Positions 8,955 through 18,411 are shown, counted from the first letter of the stretch. The stretch is DNA of 64,000 nucleotides from Desmonostoc vinosum HA7617-LM4 (GCA_019359515.1 JAHHHC010000003.1:62001-126000); one strand, 5' to 3'. Notes: a model not told the origin generated them from the letters alone. A program made the numbers and translations.

Positions 8955-9261
8955 AGTAATTTAGTTTAATCGCTAGTTTTTTAGTGTTTTTACCTATTGC
9001 CTATTCCTTGCACACACAACAGTTTAAGTATTAAAACGGACACAATATTACTTATTAATAGTCACTACACTCTTAAGCGTTCAATATTAATATCAAAACT
9101 GAATCCTCAAGTATCGATTGCATAATTAACGATATATTTATCGACATTAGATAAAATTTGGTGTAGCTTGAAAATGAGAAAAGATAATTAAGTCTTAAAA
9201 AGATTTAATTTTTCCTTTTTGAGGTACTTTTAAAATTGGTTTTTAATGGTGTACAAAATGG

Positions 9262-9360
9262 ATGCTTCAAGTCTCCGTTTTCCTACTTATGGGTGCTATT
9301 ACTTATTTGACATTAGCTGATGAATTGGCTTTATTGTCTGACAATGCAGCTAATTCCTGA
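9262..9360 (+). CDS. possible 32-residue single-helix membrane peptide
   Basis: A short frame starting MLQVSVFLLMGAITYLTLA with one hydrophobic stretch of about 18 residues, then a polar tail (DELALLSDNAANS). No clear ribosome-binding site precedes it. It sits in the 514-nt gap between queA and the next gene, which otherwise is AT-rich with nothing recognisable. Small cyanobacterial membrane peptides of this size exist, but chance is also possible. Confidence 0.2.
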   Translation: MLQVSVFLLMGAITYLTLADELALLSDNAANS

Positions 9361-9468
9361 TGGCATTTTTCACCTGTTTGGCTTTGAATTGGTGATTGAC
9401 AGGGATTGAGATTCACCTGGAGGCCAGAACTCTTCATCGTTAATATCTTCTTTGGGAGAACTCAACTT

Positions 9469-9789
9469 ATGTCTTTGATTAGAACAGGTATGAGCGCAAG
9501 TTTCAGTTTGCTAAGTAAGTTAGCTCAACTCCAACTTCCTACTAACGAATCAACAAAGAATAAAATACACGATTATAGTCAATTTATTTGGGGAAGCGAC
9601 TATGTATTTGAGCCGCTAAACGAAGGCACCGAAGGGTACATGACTGGAATAGGCAAAGGTGTAAAACCCGGTCATCAAATTATTTTGCGACGTGGCAGTG
9701 AATTATACAAATATCAAGTTGAAGCAATCGATTACTATTGCGATCCTCCGGATATGTGGATAGGTTTACTGAGGAAAGTACTTGGTTGA
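9469..9789 (+). CDS. conserved small hypothetical protein
   Basis: 106 residues from the ATG at 9469 (MSLIRTGMSASF...). Upstream in-frame codons offer only a TTG at 9406, and a second Met lies seven codons in. The N-terminal third is Ser/Leu-rich. The C-terminal 65 residues (from WGSDYVFEP) have a regular strand pattern with conserved-looking Gly, Trp and Cys (TGIGKGVKPGHQIILRRG, CDPPDMWIGLL), suggesting a small beta-barrel. There is no signal peptide. I recognise no named domain. The gene stands alone between queA and tldD. Confidence 0.6.
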   Translation: MSLIRTGMSASFSLLSKLAQLQLPTNESTKNKIHDYSQFIWGSDYVFEPLNEGTEGYMTGIGKGVKPGHQIILRRGSELYKYQVEAIDYYCDPPDMWIGLLRKVLG

Positions 9790-9874
9790 GTAAGTCGGGA
9801 GTGGGAAATTGGTTAATAGTCAAGAGTTTATCATTTCTCTTTTTTTAGAAATAGCTTAGTTAAAAGCATCTATG

Positions 9875-11269
9875 TTATGCTTCGCCACCAACTACTACAT
9901 CTCGAATTCGCAGGCTAGGGCCGCCGCAGCCTACAGGTAGGCCGTTTTGTCCGCCTTTACCGCAACCACCAGATTCATCCCAGTAAAAATCATTGCCGAT
10001 CGCTTCAATATCTGCCAGAGTTTGAAAAACATTACCTGAAAGTGTCACATCCCGTACAGGTTCAGCAATTTTACCATTTCTAATCATCCACGCTTCCCCA
10101 GCGCTAAAGGTAAACATTTCGCCATTAGTCATCCCCCCTAACCAATTACGGGCATACACTCCTTCTTTAATACCAGTAAATAAGTTTGCAACTGGCGTTT
10201 TACCCCGTTCAATCCAGGTGTTGGTCATCCGTACAATGGGTGTGAAGTGATAATTCAGACACCGAGCATTGCCTGTTGGTGTTTCCTCCAACTTGCCTGC
10301 GGTTTCACGAGAATGCAAGCGCCCGACCAAAACACCATCTTTAATTAGTTGGGTAGTGGTGGCGGGTGTACCTTCATCGTCATAAAAATAGCTACCCCGA
10401 TGTCCCTCTGGGGCAGCACCATCAAAAATTTGCAGTTCTTTTGGGCCAAATCGCCTACCGATGGTCATAACTTCCAGTAAATCTGGGTTTTCATAAGCCA
10501 TATCGGCCTCAGAAAGATGTCCAAAGGCTTCGTGAACAAACAAACCAGTGAGGATGGGATCGATGACTACAGTGTAGGTATTGCCTTTAACTGATGGCAG
10601 AGATAAGGCAGCAACAGCTCTTTGAGCTGCACTCTTGACTTGTGCATCTAAATTGGTTAAATCTTCATAGGCTTTGCGAGAACCAGTGGTTTCTCGCCCT
10701 GTTTGGACGGTTTCGCCGTTTCTAGCAGTGGCGGCAAAGCGCATCTCCATATCTATCCAAGATTGTTCGATGAGAGTACCTTCTGAGCTAGCGAGAATGA
10801 CTCTTTGAGCGCTATCTCCGTAGCGTACTGAGGTAATGGTGATGCGAGGATCAACGCTTTTGAGCAAATCAGTATAGCGATCGCATAGTTCTTTTTTACT
10901 ACTTAACGGGATTTTTCGAGGGTCACTTCCTACCAGAGGAAGACTGCATACTGCTTGCACAGAGTCAATAGGGGCAAGTATAGTTTCTTCATCTCCTACC
11001 ATTCTGGCAGCTGCGATCGCTTCTTCGATACGTTCAGTAATTGTTCCTAGATGGTTAAAGCTGCTCAATCCCCATCCACCTTTATAGCAAGCGCGAATAT
11101 GTCCACCAATAGAAATACCTTCACTCAGGGTTTCTACCTTGTCGCCACGCAACAAGATATCAGTCCCTTCTGCTTCTTCGAGGCGAATCATCAGGTAGTC
11201 TACGCGAGATGAGTAGCGGGCGATCAGATCAGAAAGTAAATTTTGTGCATCAGCGAGCGTAGTCGGCAT
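9875..11269 (-). CDS. tldD: TldD family metalloprotease
   Basis: 464 residues, normal for TldD. TldD with its partner TldE/PmbA forms a heterodimeric zinc protease degrading unfolded or modified peptides (known from E. coli microcin B17 and CcdA work). The metal-binding HExxxH motif is intact: H246-E247-AFG-H251 in VHEAFGHLSEAD. Downstream family blocks are visible: FYDDEGTPATTTQLIKDGVL, TGNARCLNYHFTPIVRMTNT and the C-terminal GCGKGGQNGLPVGCGGPSLRI. The partner gene is not in the window. It is probably cytosolic, as no signal sequence is seen. Confidence 0.93.
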   Translation of the reverse strand: MPTTLADAQNLLSDLIARYSSRVDYLMIRLEEAEGTDILLRGDKVETLSEGISIGGHIRACYKGGWGLSSFNHLGTITERIEEAIAAARMVGDEETILAPIDSVQAVCSLPLVGSDPRKIPLSSKKELCDRYTDLLKSVDPRITITSVRYGDSAQRVILASSEGTLIEQSWIDMEMRFAATARNGETVQTGRETTGSRKAYEDLTNLDAQVKSAAQRAVAALSLPSVKGNTYTVVIDPILTGLFVHEAFGHLSEADMAYENPDLLEVMTIGRRFGPKELQIFDGAAPEGHRGSYFYDDEGTPATTTQLIKDGVLVGRLHSRETAGKLEETPTGNARCLNYHFTPIVRMTNTWIERGKTPVANLFTGIKEGVYARNWLGGMTNGEMFTFSAGEAWMIRNGKIAEPVRDVTLSGNVFQTLADIEAIGNDFYWDESGGCGKGGQNGLPVGCGGPSLRIRDVVVGGEA

Positions 11270-11351
11270 ATCAGATCACAATCATGACGAACTGCCTTTA
11301 TTTTGCAATTATTTTGGCAACAAGTGTTAATTGGGAATGGGGAATGAGTCC

Positions 11352-11768
11352 CTAATCAAAAACATGTTTCTCTGCTACTTTCCAATAGCGCGAGAATCTT
11401 TTTAAGTCTATGTAGCCGTCGTACTCGAAAAATGGTTCAACTTCTAGCACTTCCAATGTCAGAGAATGCTCTATTTGATTGCAAATATCATCAAACCTGG
11501 GGCTGGGACTTGCGGTTGTCACTACTAAATTGGCATCATGCTCTTGAGCAAAGGCTAAAACTTCTTTTGCTACATCACCACGGCAAATGGTAACGGGTAA
11601 CTCTAGCAAGCATTCGTAGATAAATGTAAGGCGTTTAAGACTCAGTTGCCATTCCTCTATGAGCGCATCATCCCAAACCCAAATAGCTGGGGCATTAGCA
11701 TATTTTTGTAGCGAAGGGTTGTATGGACTGAGACAGTCACCATTTACCCAAACTATTGGTTTGCTCAT
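11352..11768 (-). CDS. stand-alone photolyase/cryptochrome N-terminal-like alpha/beta domain protein
   Basis: 138 residues. The opening PIVWVNGDCLSPYNPSLQKY and the APAIWVWDD segment match the first strands of DNA photolyases (VWFRxDLRxxDNPAL...xxVFVWD). The LPVTICRGDVAKEVLAFAQEHDANLVV block matches the RRGDPxEVLxxLAxExGAxxV strand-helix. The large C-terminal FAD-binding helical domain is absent. The tail (FFEYDGYIDLKRFSRYWKVAEKHVF) is distinctive. No light-driven repair is expected without FAD; role unknown. It lies 82 nt upstream of tldD on the same strand. The fold assignment is inferred from pattern, not from an alignment. Confidence 0.55.
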   Translation of the reverse strand: MSKPIVWVNGDCLSPYNPSLQKYANAPAIWVWDDALIEEWQLSLKRLTFIYECLLELPVTICRGDVAKEVLAFAQEHDANLVVTTASPSPRFDDICNQIEHSLTLEVLEVEPFFEYDGYIDLKRFSRYWKVAEKHVFD

Positions 11769-11787
11769 GATAAGCTGTTAAGCATTT

Positions 11788-11910
11788 AATTACGAATTAC
11801 GCGCTTCGCAGCGGTAGCGAGTCCTCGATAGCGTTAGCGTAAAGCCTGCGGCATAGCTTCGCTTAGAGCGACACAGGAGCGTCGCGTCATTACGAATTAC
11901 GAATTATTTA
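11788..11910. repeat. composite palindromic repeat, copy B (expanded)
   Basis: TTAATTACGAATTACG, then GCGCTTCGCAGCGGTAGCGA and GTCCTCGATAGCGTTAGCG, then GCCTGCGGCATAGCTTCGCT and GAGCGTCGCGTCATTACGAA. ATTACGA heptamers flank a core related to copies A, C and D, with additional palindromic units inserted. Confidence 0.7.
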
Positions 11911-11975
11911 ATTTACGCGTTGGGGGAGCAGGGAGCGGTTTGTAACAGCTCATTTGGGTGGTGAAGTTGACAAAT

Positions 11976-12677
11976 TCAATACGCTCCACTCTTTTTCAAT
12001 ACCACACCAATGGTTTTGATAATTAGCCTCAAATCATAAGCGATAGACCACTTACGCTGATAATCCATATCCATGCTGACGATGGTTTCAAAGTCTTTGA
12101 TGCTAGAGCGGCCATTAGCTTGCCATTCTCCAGTCATGCCTGGTTTGACTCGTAATCTTTGCCAATGGTGGGGTTCGTAATGCATGACTTCATCGGGAGT
12201 GGGGGGACGAGTGCCGACTAGGCTCATGTCTCCCAATAGCACATTCCAAAATTGAGGTAATTCATCTAAGCTAGTACGCCGCAAGAATTTACCCACAGGA
12301 GTAATTCGAGGATCGTCAACAGATTTAAAAATATGACCCTTGGCTTGGTTTTTGACTAGATGCTTGAGTTTATCAGCACCAATGATCATGGAACGGAATT
12401 TCCAAATCCGAAAAGGTTTTCCGTTCAAACCACAGCGAATCTGAGAATAAAATATTGGGCCTGGATCATGAAAAAATGTAGCGATCGCTACAGGAATTGC
12501 TATCACAGATGTAATTATTAACCCAACAATAGCTCCAAGAATATCTATTAATCTTTTTGTAGTACTTACAGTTGAGGGATGTAAAGGCTGCTGTGTCGGA
12601 TTAGCTGAGTGAAGATGATTCACTGCAACTAATTCTTCTACAACAGGAATTTTTTTACCAGCAGTAAAAGTAGACAT
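11976..12677 (-). CDS. sugar-phosphate transferase (bacterial sugar transferase family, HepC-like)
   Basis: 233 residues. It belongs to the PF02397-type polyisoprenyl-phosphate hexose-1-phosphate transferases, which start exopolysaccharide or O-unit synthesis at the inner membrane. Features are a cytosolic N-tail (1-40), the KRLIDILGAIVGLI segment with one membrane helix (about 43-68), PGPIFYSQIRCGLNGKPFRIWKFRSM, LRRTSLDELPQFWNVLLGDMSLVGTRP and the LRVKPGMTGEWQANGR block. In Anabaena a similar protein, HepC, builds heterocyst envelope polysaccharide; this one could be that orthologue, but no hep neighbours are present, so no symbol is assigned. Confidence 0.85.
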   Translation of the reverse strand: MSTFTAGKKIPVVEELVAVNHLHSANPTQQPLHPSTVSTTKRLIDILGAIVGLIITSVIAIPVAIATFFHDPGPIFYSQIRCGLNGKPFRIWKFRSMIIGADKLKHLVKNQAKGHIFKSVDDPRITPVGKFLRRTSLDELPQFWNVLLGDMSLVGTRPPTPDEVMHYEPHHWQRLRVKPGMTGEWQANGRSSIKDFETIVSMDMDYQRKWSIAYDLRLIIKTIGVVLKKSGAY

Positions 12678-13043
12678 GAGCGTGATTTTTATTCTATTTT
12701 TACTTTTTTCGCCGTTTTTACTGATTTTCTAATCAGTAGTAATATTAAGCAAAAATACAATCTGCGGAAAATAGAAAATCCAAAGTTTACATAATCTTTC
12801 AATTCAGTAGCGTATTATAAATTTCCAGTATTTTTTCTTAAAAAAATTCAAATAAATGCTATTTAAACATTTTTTTATGTAATTAAACAGTAATTTTACT
12901 GACGAAACTGTGTGTCTATAGGAAAGGAAACTCTTAACAGGGAACAAAGACCCCAAGTGGAGCGACTGCGGAGTAACAGGGAACACAAAAGAAGGATTTT
13001 TTCCAAAAATCAAATATGAGCCCTATGTAAGCGCATTAGTTTA
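12678..13043. other. gene-free AT-rich interval with repeat remnants
   Basis: Mostly AT-rich. At 12930-12985 it holds ACAGGGAACA units around AGTGGAGCGACTGCGGAGTA, a common Nostocales repeat. No convincing gene is seen; a 69-codon minus-strand frame spanning the repeat is judged spurious. Confidence 0.5.
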
Positions 13044-16000
13044 CTAACGATGAACTTCTGAAGCGAAATTCACTGTGTATGGTTCCTCTAATGATTGCTG
13101 GCTACTGGCTTTGATGGCATCGAGATATCGACGTAGAGACAGCACCTGTTGAGAATTAGGACGATAGGTAAGTCCTCCTTGTTTTTCAAAAAGTGGTGCG
13201 GTGGCGATCGCCTGATAATCTAAGTTATCTTGAGAACTCTGAGTCAGCCAGGTAGACTCTAGTTCTGAAGGGATCAAACCCGCAGGTAGTTCTCCTTCTA
13301 AAAAAGCCAGCAGGCGCTGTTGACAAATACGGGTGTTAATGCCGCGACCCTCAAATAACTGGATTATTTCGCTAAAAGATAAAGGTCGGTCTGGCAATAA
13401 CCGCAGCAGCTCTGTAAACAGGAAGTAATCTGTGTACTGTTGTTTGGGTATTTCCAAAATTTGGGGATGCAGGGGTAGCATCGCCAAACCATAAGCTACT
13501 CTACTACAGCTAGGAGCGCCGTTTTCACCTAGATATAAATCTTGAATAATCTTGGCGTTCGGCAGCTTTTGCCGTAACCAACGGTTGACTGTGGTGATAG
13601 TTGCTACACCTCCAGTTAGGATAGCTTGGCTAATGGCTTCTGTAGGGATGCCACGAGCTACCAATAATTTGTTGAGTTCTCGGTTGAGGCGTCGCACAAA
13701 CGGAATAAACACTTGGCTTTCTAGGTCTCGACGCTGCAACACCCAGCGCTGATCTGCCAATTCTAGAGTAAAGGATTCTTGGTGCTGTAAAATCAGCTTT
13801 AATGCCAGTGCTGCGTCTAATACCGCCTGTCCGAGTAGGGAACTTTCGAGACGCTGCTGGAGGCGGATACGAGCGGTAATATCTGGTTCGCCAACTCTGG
13901 GTAATTCTAAGCTTTCTAGTCCTAAACTTTGCCAATGCATCTGATCTAAACCAGGGATGGCTGGTTGCCAATTCCAGGAATTACTAGTAGTATTTTTACT
14001 ATTTATTTCTGCTTCTGTACGTAATTGCCGAGATTTTGGCGGTAACAGCATTTGACAGATAATATCCTGTTCGATTCCTTTGCCAGCATAGGCAAAACTG
14101 TGGAGCATGAAATTGTTGTGTGTCAATTGTGACAAGCTTTCAGATAAATCGACCAAAGCCATTTCTGTTGCTGTTGCTCCAATATTAATCACGAGGGTGC
14201 TGTCAGTCAGAGGAGATTCGCTAGTTCTGGCTGTACGTAAACCTTGACGATCGCTTAATTGAATTTTTTCACCTTTAGCGCCATCAAGTTCGCTCAGCAA
14301 GCTGGCGATCGCTTCTTCGACAAAAAAGATTTGCTCGGGATGCGGCACTAATTTGCTAGTGAGTATAGCTTCGCGGACATTGAAACGATATTGTTCTGAC
14401 CAACTAGATGGACAAGTACAGATTACACCAGCAATGTTGTGAATAATTTTGAGAAAAGCTTGGGTGTCTATGCCAACAGCACCAGCAATTAAAGCAGGTG
14501 TGGTACTGGTGCGGTCAGATTTGAGGGTTGACAGTAACTTAGAGAGCGATCGCAAAACCCAAATTAACGGCCCCGCAGAAAATTCATTTAATTGCAACAC
14601 AGGTTCCCATTTTTGGCGATCGCTTTTGTAGGGAATGGCTATCTGTAAATATGGCTTCAACTGTGCCGAGTAAAGATTGTTCGTTGAATCTGCTCTCCGT
14701 GCCGCTGGAGTTGCGGAGTGATCCTTTTCTGGTGCCACAGCTGCCGGTGCTGTATTTTCTTGTGCTTCGATACTTTCATGCTCTCCTTGAGGCACAGAAG
14801 CCACTGGTAAATAAACCTCCGCTGGCAGACGAAACGATTGTTGTAAGGAGGTTCCAGAACGGTTCTCGGTTGACCAGTAGATAGGATAGACAATACAAGT
14901 AGAGCGATTTAAGAGTGCGGCAGAAATTCCAGTTGTACCTAAATCAATTCCCAAATACCAAACCGATTCTAAAACATCGTCGAAATTCTGGGGAGATTGA
15001 GAAATTGGGTATGAGGTGCTTTCTTGAGTAGGTGTTGTGGCTTGATTTTTTTTTTCAATCTGTTTTTGTGAACTGTCAAAATTCCCAATTGGTTGCAACT
15101 CTGGATTTAGTTGCCGATCAAAGCTAGCCAAATCTTGATTTAATTGCTGTAACTGCTCATCATTTAAGGAAATATCCAACGCGGCTGGAGTTTCGGTTGC
15201 CTCAAAACTCAGCAGATTTTCTTGGGGTGAAGCAGGAATATAGTTATCTAAAGAATTTTCTGGCTCATCATTGATGGAAATTGCTGCCTGTGAGGTAACT
15301 GGGGTTGTAGTGACTGTATTTTCTGGCTCAGCTAACAGGTCAGTGAGGATGTTAATTGTATCATTACTAGCTGGCTGTACGTCCGGTTTTGTTGGCGAAA
15401 CTTCTGCTGACAAAGAAGAGTCTAACTCAGGCTCCTCAGCAAACAAGGATTGTTCCGGTGATTCTGATAAGGAACTGGGGTTTTGTGATTGAGCTTCTTT
15501 GTCGTTAACCCAAGGATCTGGCAATTTTTGTGGTTGATTGGTTAAAGATGCAGGTGCGCTCTCAACAATATTTGATGTTGCAGGGGGAGTGATATTAGCA
15601 GCCTGCATTGTCTTGGGACTGGGCTCAATCACATCGTTAGTGCCAAACAAGCTAGCGTAAAGTTGGTCTACCTCATCACCAACTTTCTCAGAATTATCTT
15701 GTTGAAATGTTGTTGGTGTTACAGAAGTTGACGGCACTTTTTGGCCAAGCTCTAGCAGTACTGAATCTAATTCTGCTGTGAGATCAACATCCGGCTGCTC
15801 AGTATTTAAAGGAAGTGAGGATAAACTTGCTGGCTGTGATGGTACTGGTGATGTTGGTAAAGATGGTTGAATAGGAGATTGTTGTTGTAAAGACTGGGTA
15901 AAAGTGCTGAGAAAGCTCGACAGTAATTGTTCGCCTTGCATTCCCTTGCTGTGCATTCTCGCCAGCGCTTGCGATAAAGATTCGTTATAGGTATTAATAT

Positions 16001-16607
16001 TACGTTGTAGTGCTTCAAAGACAACATTCACAGTCCCATCTAGTGACAGTAGGCGTTGATCTAACTCCTTAGATAGATGTTCTACAGAATCGGTTGAATT
16101 TAGCAATGGTTGAGTTGATTCTGATTTGGTGGCGCTCTGTAATATGTGTGGAGCTAAAGTTGGCACCAGCCGACTCATGAGTACTTGTAAAAACTCAGAA
16201 ATCATCTGCTCTTGGCTTGCCATCTGTTGTGCTAGAGAGTAATTTTGCGATCGCCTCTGCTCTAGCTGTCTAATTTCTTGCACCAGCGTTGCTCGCTCTT
16301 GCAGCAATCCTTCTAATTCTGCTTGTAAAGGCTGTAGTAATCCCAGCTCACGCTGCTGATTATTGCTTTGCTCAATATATTTTACCAGCAAAGGCGATTG
16401 TGGTTGCTCAGAAGACTGGTTTTGGCTGTCGCTGTCCAATGTTTCGCTTTCTTGTAGTCTCAGCAGAAAGTCGCGAATTCTTTGTAAGACCTCTTTAGGC
16501 TCTGGCGCTTGACTAGAAAATAACCTAGACAAGCCCTTGCCACCACCAGCACATAAGTTGTCAATATCTGCAATCAGTTTTTGAATTTCATCTGTGTGGG
16601 AAGTCAC
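13044..16607 (-). CDS. large cyanobacterial protein with Hsp70/actin-like ATPase domain
   Basis: 1187 residues from a GTG start. Residues 1-240 are helical and coiled-coil, rich in Gln, Leu and Glu. Residues 240-540 are Ser/Thr/Pro/Glu-rich and probably disordered. From about 550 an actin-fold ATPase begins: phosphate-1 YLGIDLGTTGISAAL, a VINIGATATEMALVDL phosphate-2-like motif, and AILTGGVATITTVNRWL with the adenosine motif. The substrate-binding domain of DnaK is missing; instead there is a helical C-terminus ending with a winged-helix-like region. A ~50-residue segment (about 615-665) is Ala/Glu-rich, and its DNA at 14690-14722 resembles a dispersed repeat. It may be a chaperone-like or cytoskeletal ATPase; exact role unknown. 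Confidence 0.75.
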   Translation of the reverse strand: MTSHTDEIQKLIADIDNLCAGGGKGLSRLFSSQAPEPKEVLQRIRDFLLRLQESETLDSDSQNQSSEQPQSPLLVKYIEQSNNQQRELGLLQPLQAELEGLLQERATLVQEIRQLEQRRSQNYSLAQQMASQEQMISEFLQVLMSRLVPTLAPHILQSATKSESTQPLLNSTDSVEHLSKELDQRLLSLDGTVNVVFEALQRNINTYNESLSQALARMHSKGMQGEQLLSSFLSTFTQSLQQQSPIQPSLPTSPVPSQPASLSSLPLNTEQPDVDLTAELDSVLLELGQKVPSTSVTPTTFQQDNSEKVGDEVDQLYASLFGTNDVIEPSPKTMQAANITPPATSNIVESAPASLTNQPQKLPDPWVNDKEAQSQNPSSLSESPEQSLFAEEPELDSSLSAEVSPTKPDVQPASNDTINILTDLLAEPENTVTTTPVTSQAAISINDEPENSLDNYIPASPQENLLSFEATETPAALDISLNDEQLQQLNQDLASFDRQLNPELQPIGNFDSSQKQIEKKNQATTPTQESTSYPISQSPQNFDDVLESVWYLGIDLGTTGISAALLNRSTCIVYPIYWSTENRSGTSLQQSFRLPAEVYLPVASVPQGEHESIEAQENTAPAAVAPEKDHSATPAARRADSTNNLYSAQLKPYLQIAIPYKSDRQKWEPVLQLNEFSAGPLIWVLRSLSKLLSTLKSDRTSTTPALIAGAVGIDTQAFLKIIHNIAGVICTCPSSWSEQYRFNVREAILTSKLVPHPEQIFFVEEAIASLLSELDGAKGEKIQLSDRQGLRTARTSESPLTDSTLVINIGATATEMALVDLSESLSQLTHNNFMLHSFAYAGKGIEQDIICQMLLPPKSRQLRTEAEINSKNTTSNSWNWQPAIPGLDQMHWQSLGLESLELPRVGEPDITARIRLQQRLESSLLGQAVLDAALALKLILQHQESFTLELADQRWVLQRRDLESQVFIPFVRRLNRELNKLLVARGIPTEAISQAILTGGVATITTVNRWLRQKLPNAKIIQDLYLGENGAPSCSRVAYGLAMLPLHPQILEIPKQQYTDYFLFTELLRLLPDRPLSFSEIIQLFEGRGINTRICQQRLLAFLEGELPAGLIPSELESTWLTQSSQDNLDYQAIATAPLFEKQGGLTYRPNSQQVLSLRRYLDAIKASSQQSLEEPYTVNFASEVHR

Positions 16608-17119
16608 TTTGAGTTACCTTAACTAGAACAGTACGTCAACCAGTCTAAAGAATTACTTTACAATTGCCGAAGTTTTGAGAACTTCTGACTGCCATTATGC
16701 GATCAATTGCTCCAAGATGTGGCAATTATCAATCAGCCTCTGTTTTAGAAGATTAGCTTAACAGCTAATTGTCATTTTGGGACAAATGTAAAGCAGGGGA
16801 CAGGGAACAAGTTTGAAAGTCTGTTGATATAAGTGTTCTCTTGTCTCGTAAAATACTTGAGCAAAAATTTACTACCTTGAGTATGATTAATGTTGTTTGA
16901 CTATGTTCTGAAATAATCAAGTTTGCATTACAGTTATTAGTACAATGCAAAAGCCCACACTTGTTTGTTTTTGAGCATCTTGAGCTTCTGTTAGGTAGTG
17001 AAGTTTATTTCCGCTGTGACTGATTAGTCATGAAGAAATATTTCATCTAACTAGAAACTATTTTTTACAAAACTTTATACATTGTTTCAATCCAGCTATC
17101 TTACCGGAAAATCCCATAA
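16608..17119. other. gene-free interval upstream of the structured RNA candidate
   Basis: AT-rich sequence with no credible coding frame. It separates the divergently oriented ATPase gene (minus) and Crp gene (plus). The 61-codon minus-strand frame at 16765-16950 lacks any protein-like features. Confidence 0.4.
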
Positions 17120-17560
17120 CTAAGTGTCAGTAACTCAACCCTAAAGGGATTGAGCTTGTAAGAGAAATCAAGCAAGCTGTGCTGACCAGTCTAAGCCTTT
17201 AATGGCTACGTTTTTTGAGTCACGACACCTTGGAGTGCGAAGCTAGCCCCTTGCTCTGTCGCTTGTGATTAAACAGTTTCAAAGTCACTGAAACAGTGTT
17301 ACAAGCTTAACAAGCTCTTAAAACATTGACGAAGCTAACATTACCCCGCAAGGGAGGCTCTTAGGAGCAAAACCGTTATGCGTACAGGGTTGGGAGATTT
17401 GAAATGGTAACTGTCCCGTTGAAAGTGCATTACAAAGGCACACCGAATCAAACACCCCAAGGCGGTAATGGTTTAATAAATATTTCACTGCGATTAAAAT
17501 CGCTCGTGTCGCTTCCCTCTCAGGTCTAAAGACGCGCTCGTTTCCCGCATACCGTGAGGT
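17120..17560 (+). ncRNA. candidate structured RNA (possible HEARO/omega-RNA-like or mobile-element RNA)
   Basis: A dense run of hairpins without an open frame. GTCAG/CTGAC (17126-17130 with 17182-17186) closes a multibranch containing CTCAACCC/GGGATTGAG (17134-17141 with 17146-17154, one bulge) and AGCTTG/CAAGCT (17152-17157 with 17173-17178, alternative by 2 nt). AGCC/GGCT (17194-17207) follows, then TCAC-GAC/GTC-GTGA (17220-17226 with 17258-17268), CACTG-AAA-CAGTG (17286-17298), AGCTT/AAGCT (17304-17316), CCC-GCAA-GGG with a GNRA tetraloop (17345-17354) and GCTC/GAGC (17357-17368). Base composition is more GC-rich than the flanks. The type is inferred; the strand is chosen from the GNRA loop sense. 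It could also be an untranslated leader of the Crp gene 190 nt downstream. Confidence 0.45.
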
Positions 17561-17748
17561 CTTATGAAAATCTCTTCTTATTAGTCTTTAGTCCCTAGCC
17601 ATCGGTAAAGATTATCCAGAAAAATGCTTTTCTCACTGATTGTGTAGCATGATTTAGTTTGATCTTGAATAGGGGCTGTGCTTTGATAGCTTAGGCTAAA
17701 AATGACACTTTTGTTATTGTTTACATAGCAGCTTTGAATGATGTCGTA

Positions 17749-18411
17749 ATGGAAGACCGATATAGCTTTTTCTTTCAAGGGTTGCCAGAAGCTGTTGTGG
17801 AACTAGCCCTTACTCATCTTGTAACCCGTACTCATCCAGCTAATCAAGTGATTCTCCTCGAAAATGACTGGGGCGGTTCTGTGTATTTTATTATGGATGG
17901 ATGGGTAAAAATCCGCACTTATAATCTAGAGGGGAAAGAAATAACACTGAATATTCTCGGTAAAGGAGAGTTATTTGGTGAGATGGCGGCGCTAGATGAA
18001 GTAACTAGATCTACGGATGTGATTACTCTAACTTCTACGGTTATTGGCAGTATGCCCGCTCAAGATTTTGTCAAATTACTTCAGACAGAACCTTTAGCAG
18101 GAGTGCGATTAGCGCAACTGATGGCGCGACGTTTGCGACAAGTGAATCGACGATTGCGCTTGCGAGAATCTGATAGTCAGTCGCGGGTAGCAGACACTTT
18201 ACTGTTTTTAGCAGAAGGACAGGGAAAAAAAGGAAGCACAGGAACCGAAATACCTAATTTGCCCCATCGAGAACTGAGTAGCCTGAGTGGACTGGCACGG
18301 GAAACTGTGACACGAGTATTGACAAGGCTAGAAAAAAAAGAGTTGATTAAACGGGATCAGGACGTTATTTGTATTCCCGATTTGTCAGCCTTAGAAAGAA
18401 TGATAGTTTAA
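17749..18411 (+). CDS. Crp/Fnr-family cAMP-receptor-like transcription regulator
   Basis: 220 residues from the ATG at 17749 (a TTG start five codons upstream is possible). The N-terminal cyclic-nucleotide-binding domain (about 10-120) has a full phosphate-binding cassette: GELFGEM...TRSTDV keeps the Glu and Arg-Ser that contact the cyclic phosphate in E. coli Crp, so cAMP binding is expected. A dimerisation helix follows (ARRLRQVNRRLRLRES), then a winged-helix HTH (LPHRELSSLSGLARETVTRVLTRLEKKELI) whose recognition helix RETVTRVL fits the Crp consensus. It resembles the SYCRP1/AnCrpA group of cyanobacterial Crp proteins and is not NtcA. A DUF2232 gene starts 13 nt downstream, suggesting an operon. 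Confidence 0.88.
   Translation: MEDRYSFFFQGLPEAVVELALTHLVTRTHPANQVILLENDWGGSVYFIMDGWVKIRTYNLEGKEITLNILGKGELFGEMAALDEVTRSTDVITLTSTVIGSMPAQDFVKLLQTEPLAGVRLAQLMARRLRQVNRRLRLRESDSQSRVADTLLFLAEGQGKKGSTGTEIPNLPHRELSSLSGLARETVTRVLTRLEKKELIKRDQDVICIPDLSALERMIV

Noticed and set aside
12804..13013. 69-codon minus-strand frame
   Set aside because: Crosses a dispersed repeat, is Phe/Lys/Tyr-rich from AT-rich DNA and lacks any start-site support.
17734..17748. TTG start of the Crp-like gene
   Set aside because: The ATG at 17749 begins immediately before the conserved DRYSFFFQGLP region, so the shorter form is preferred.
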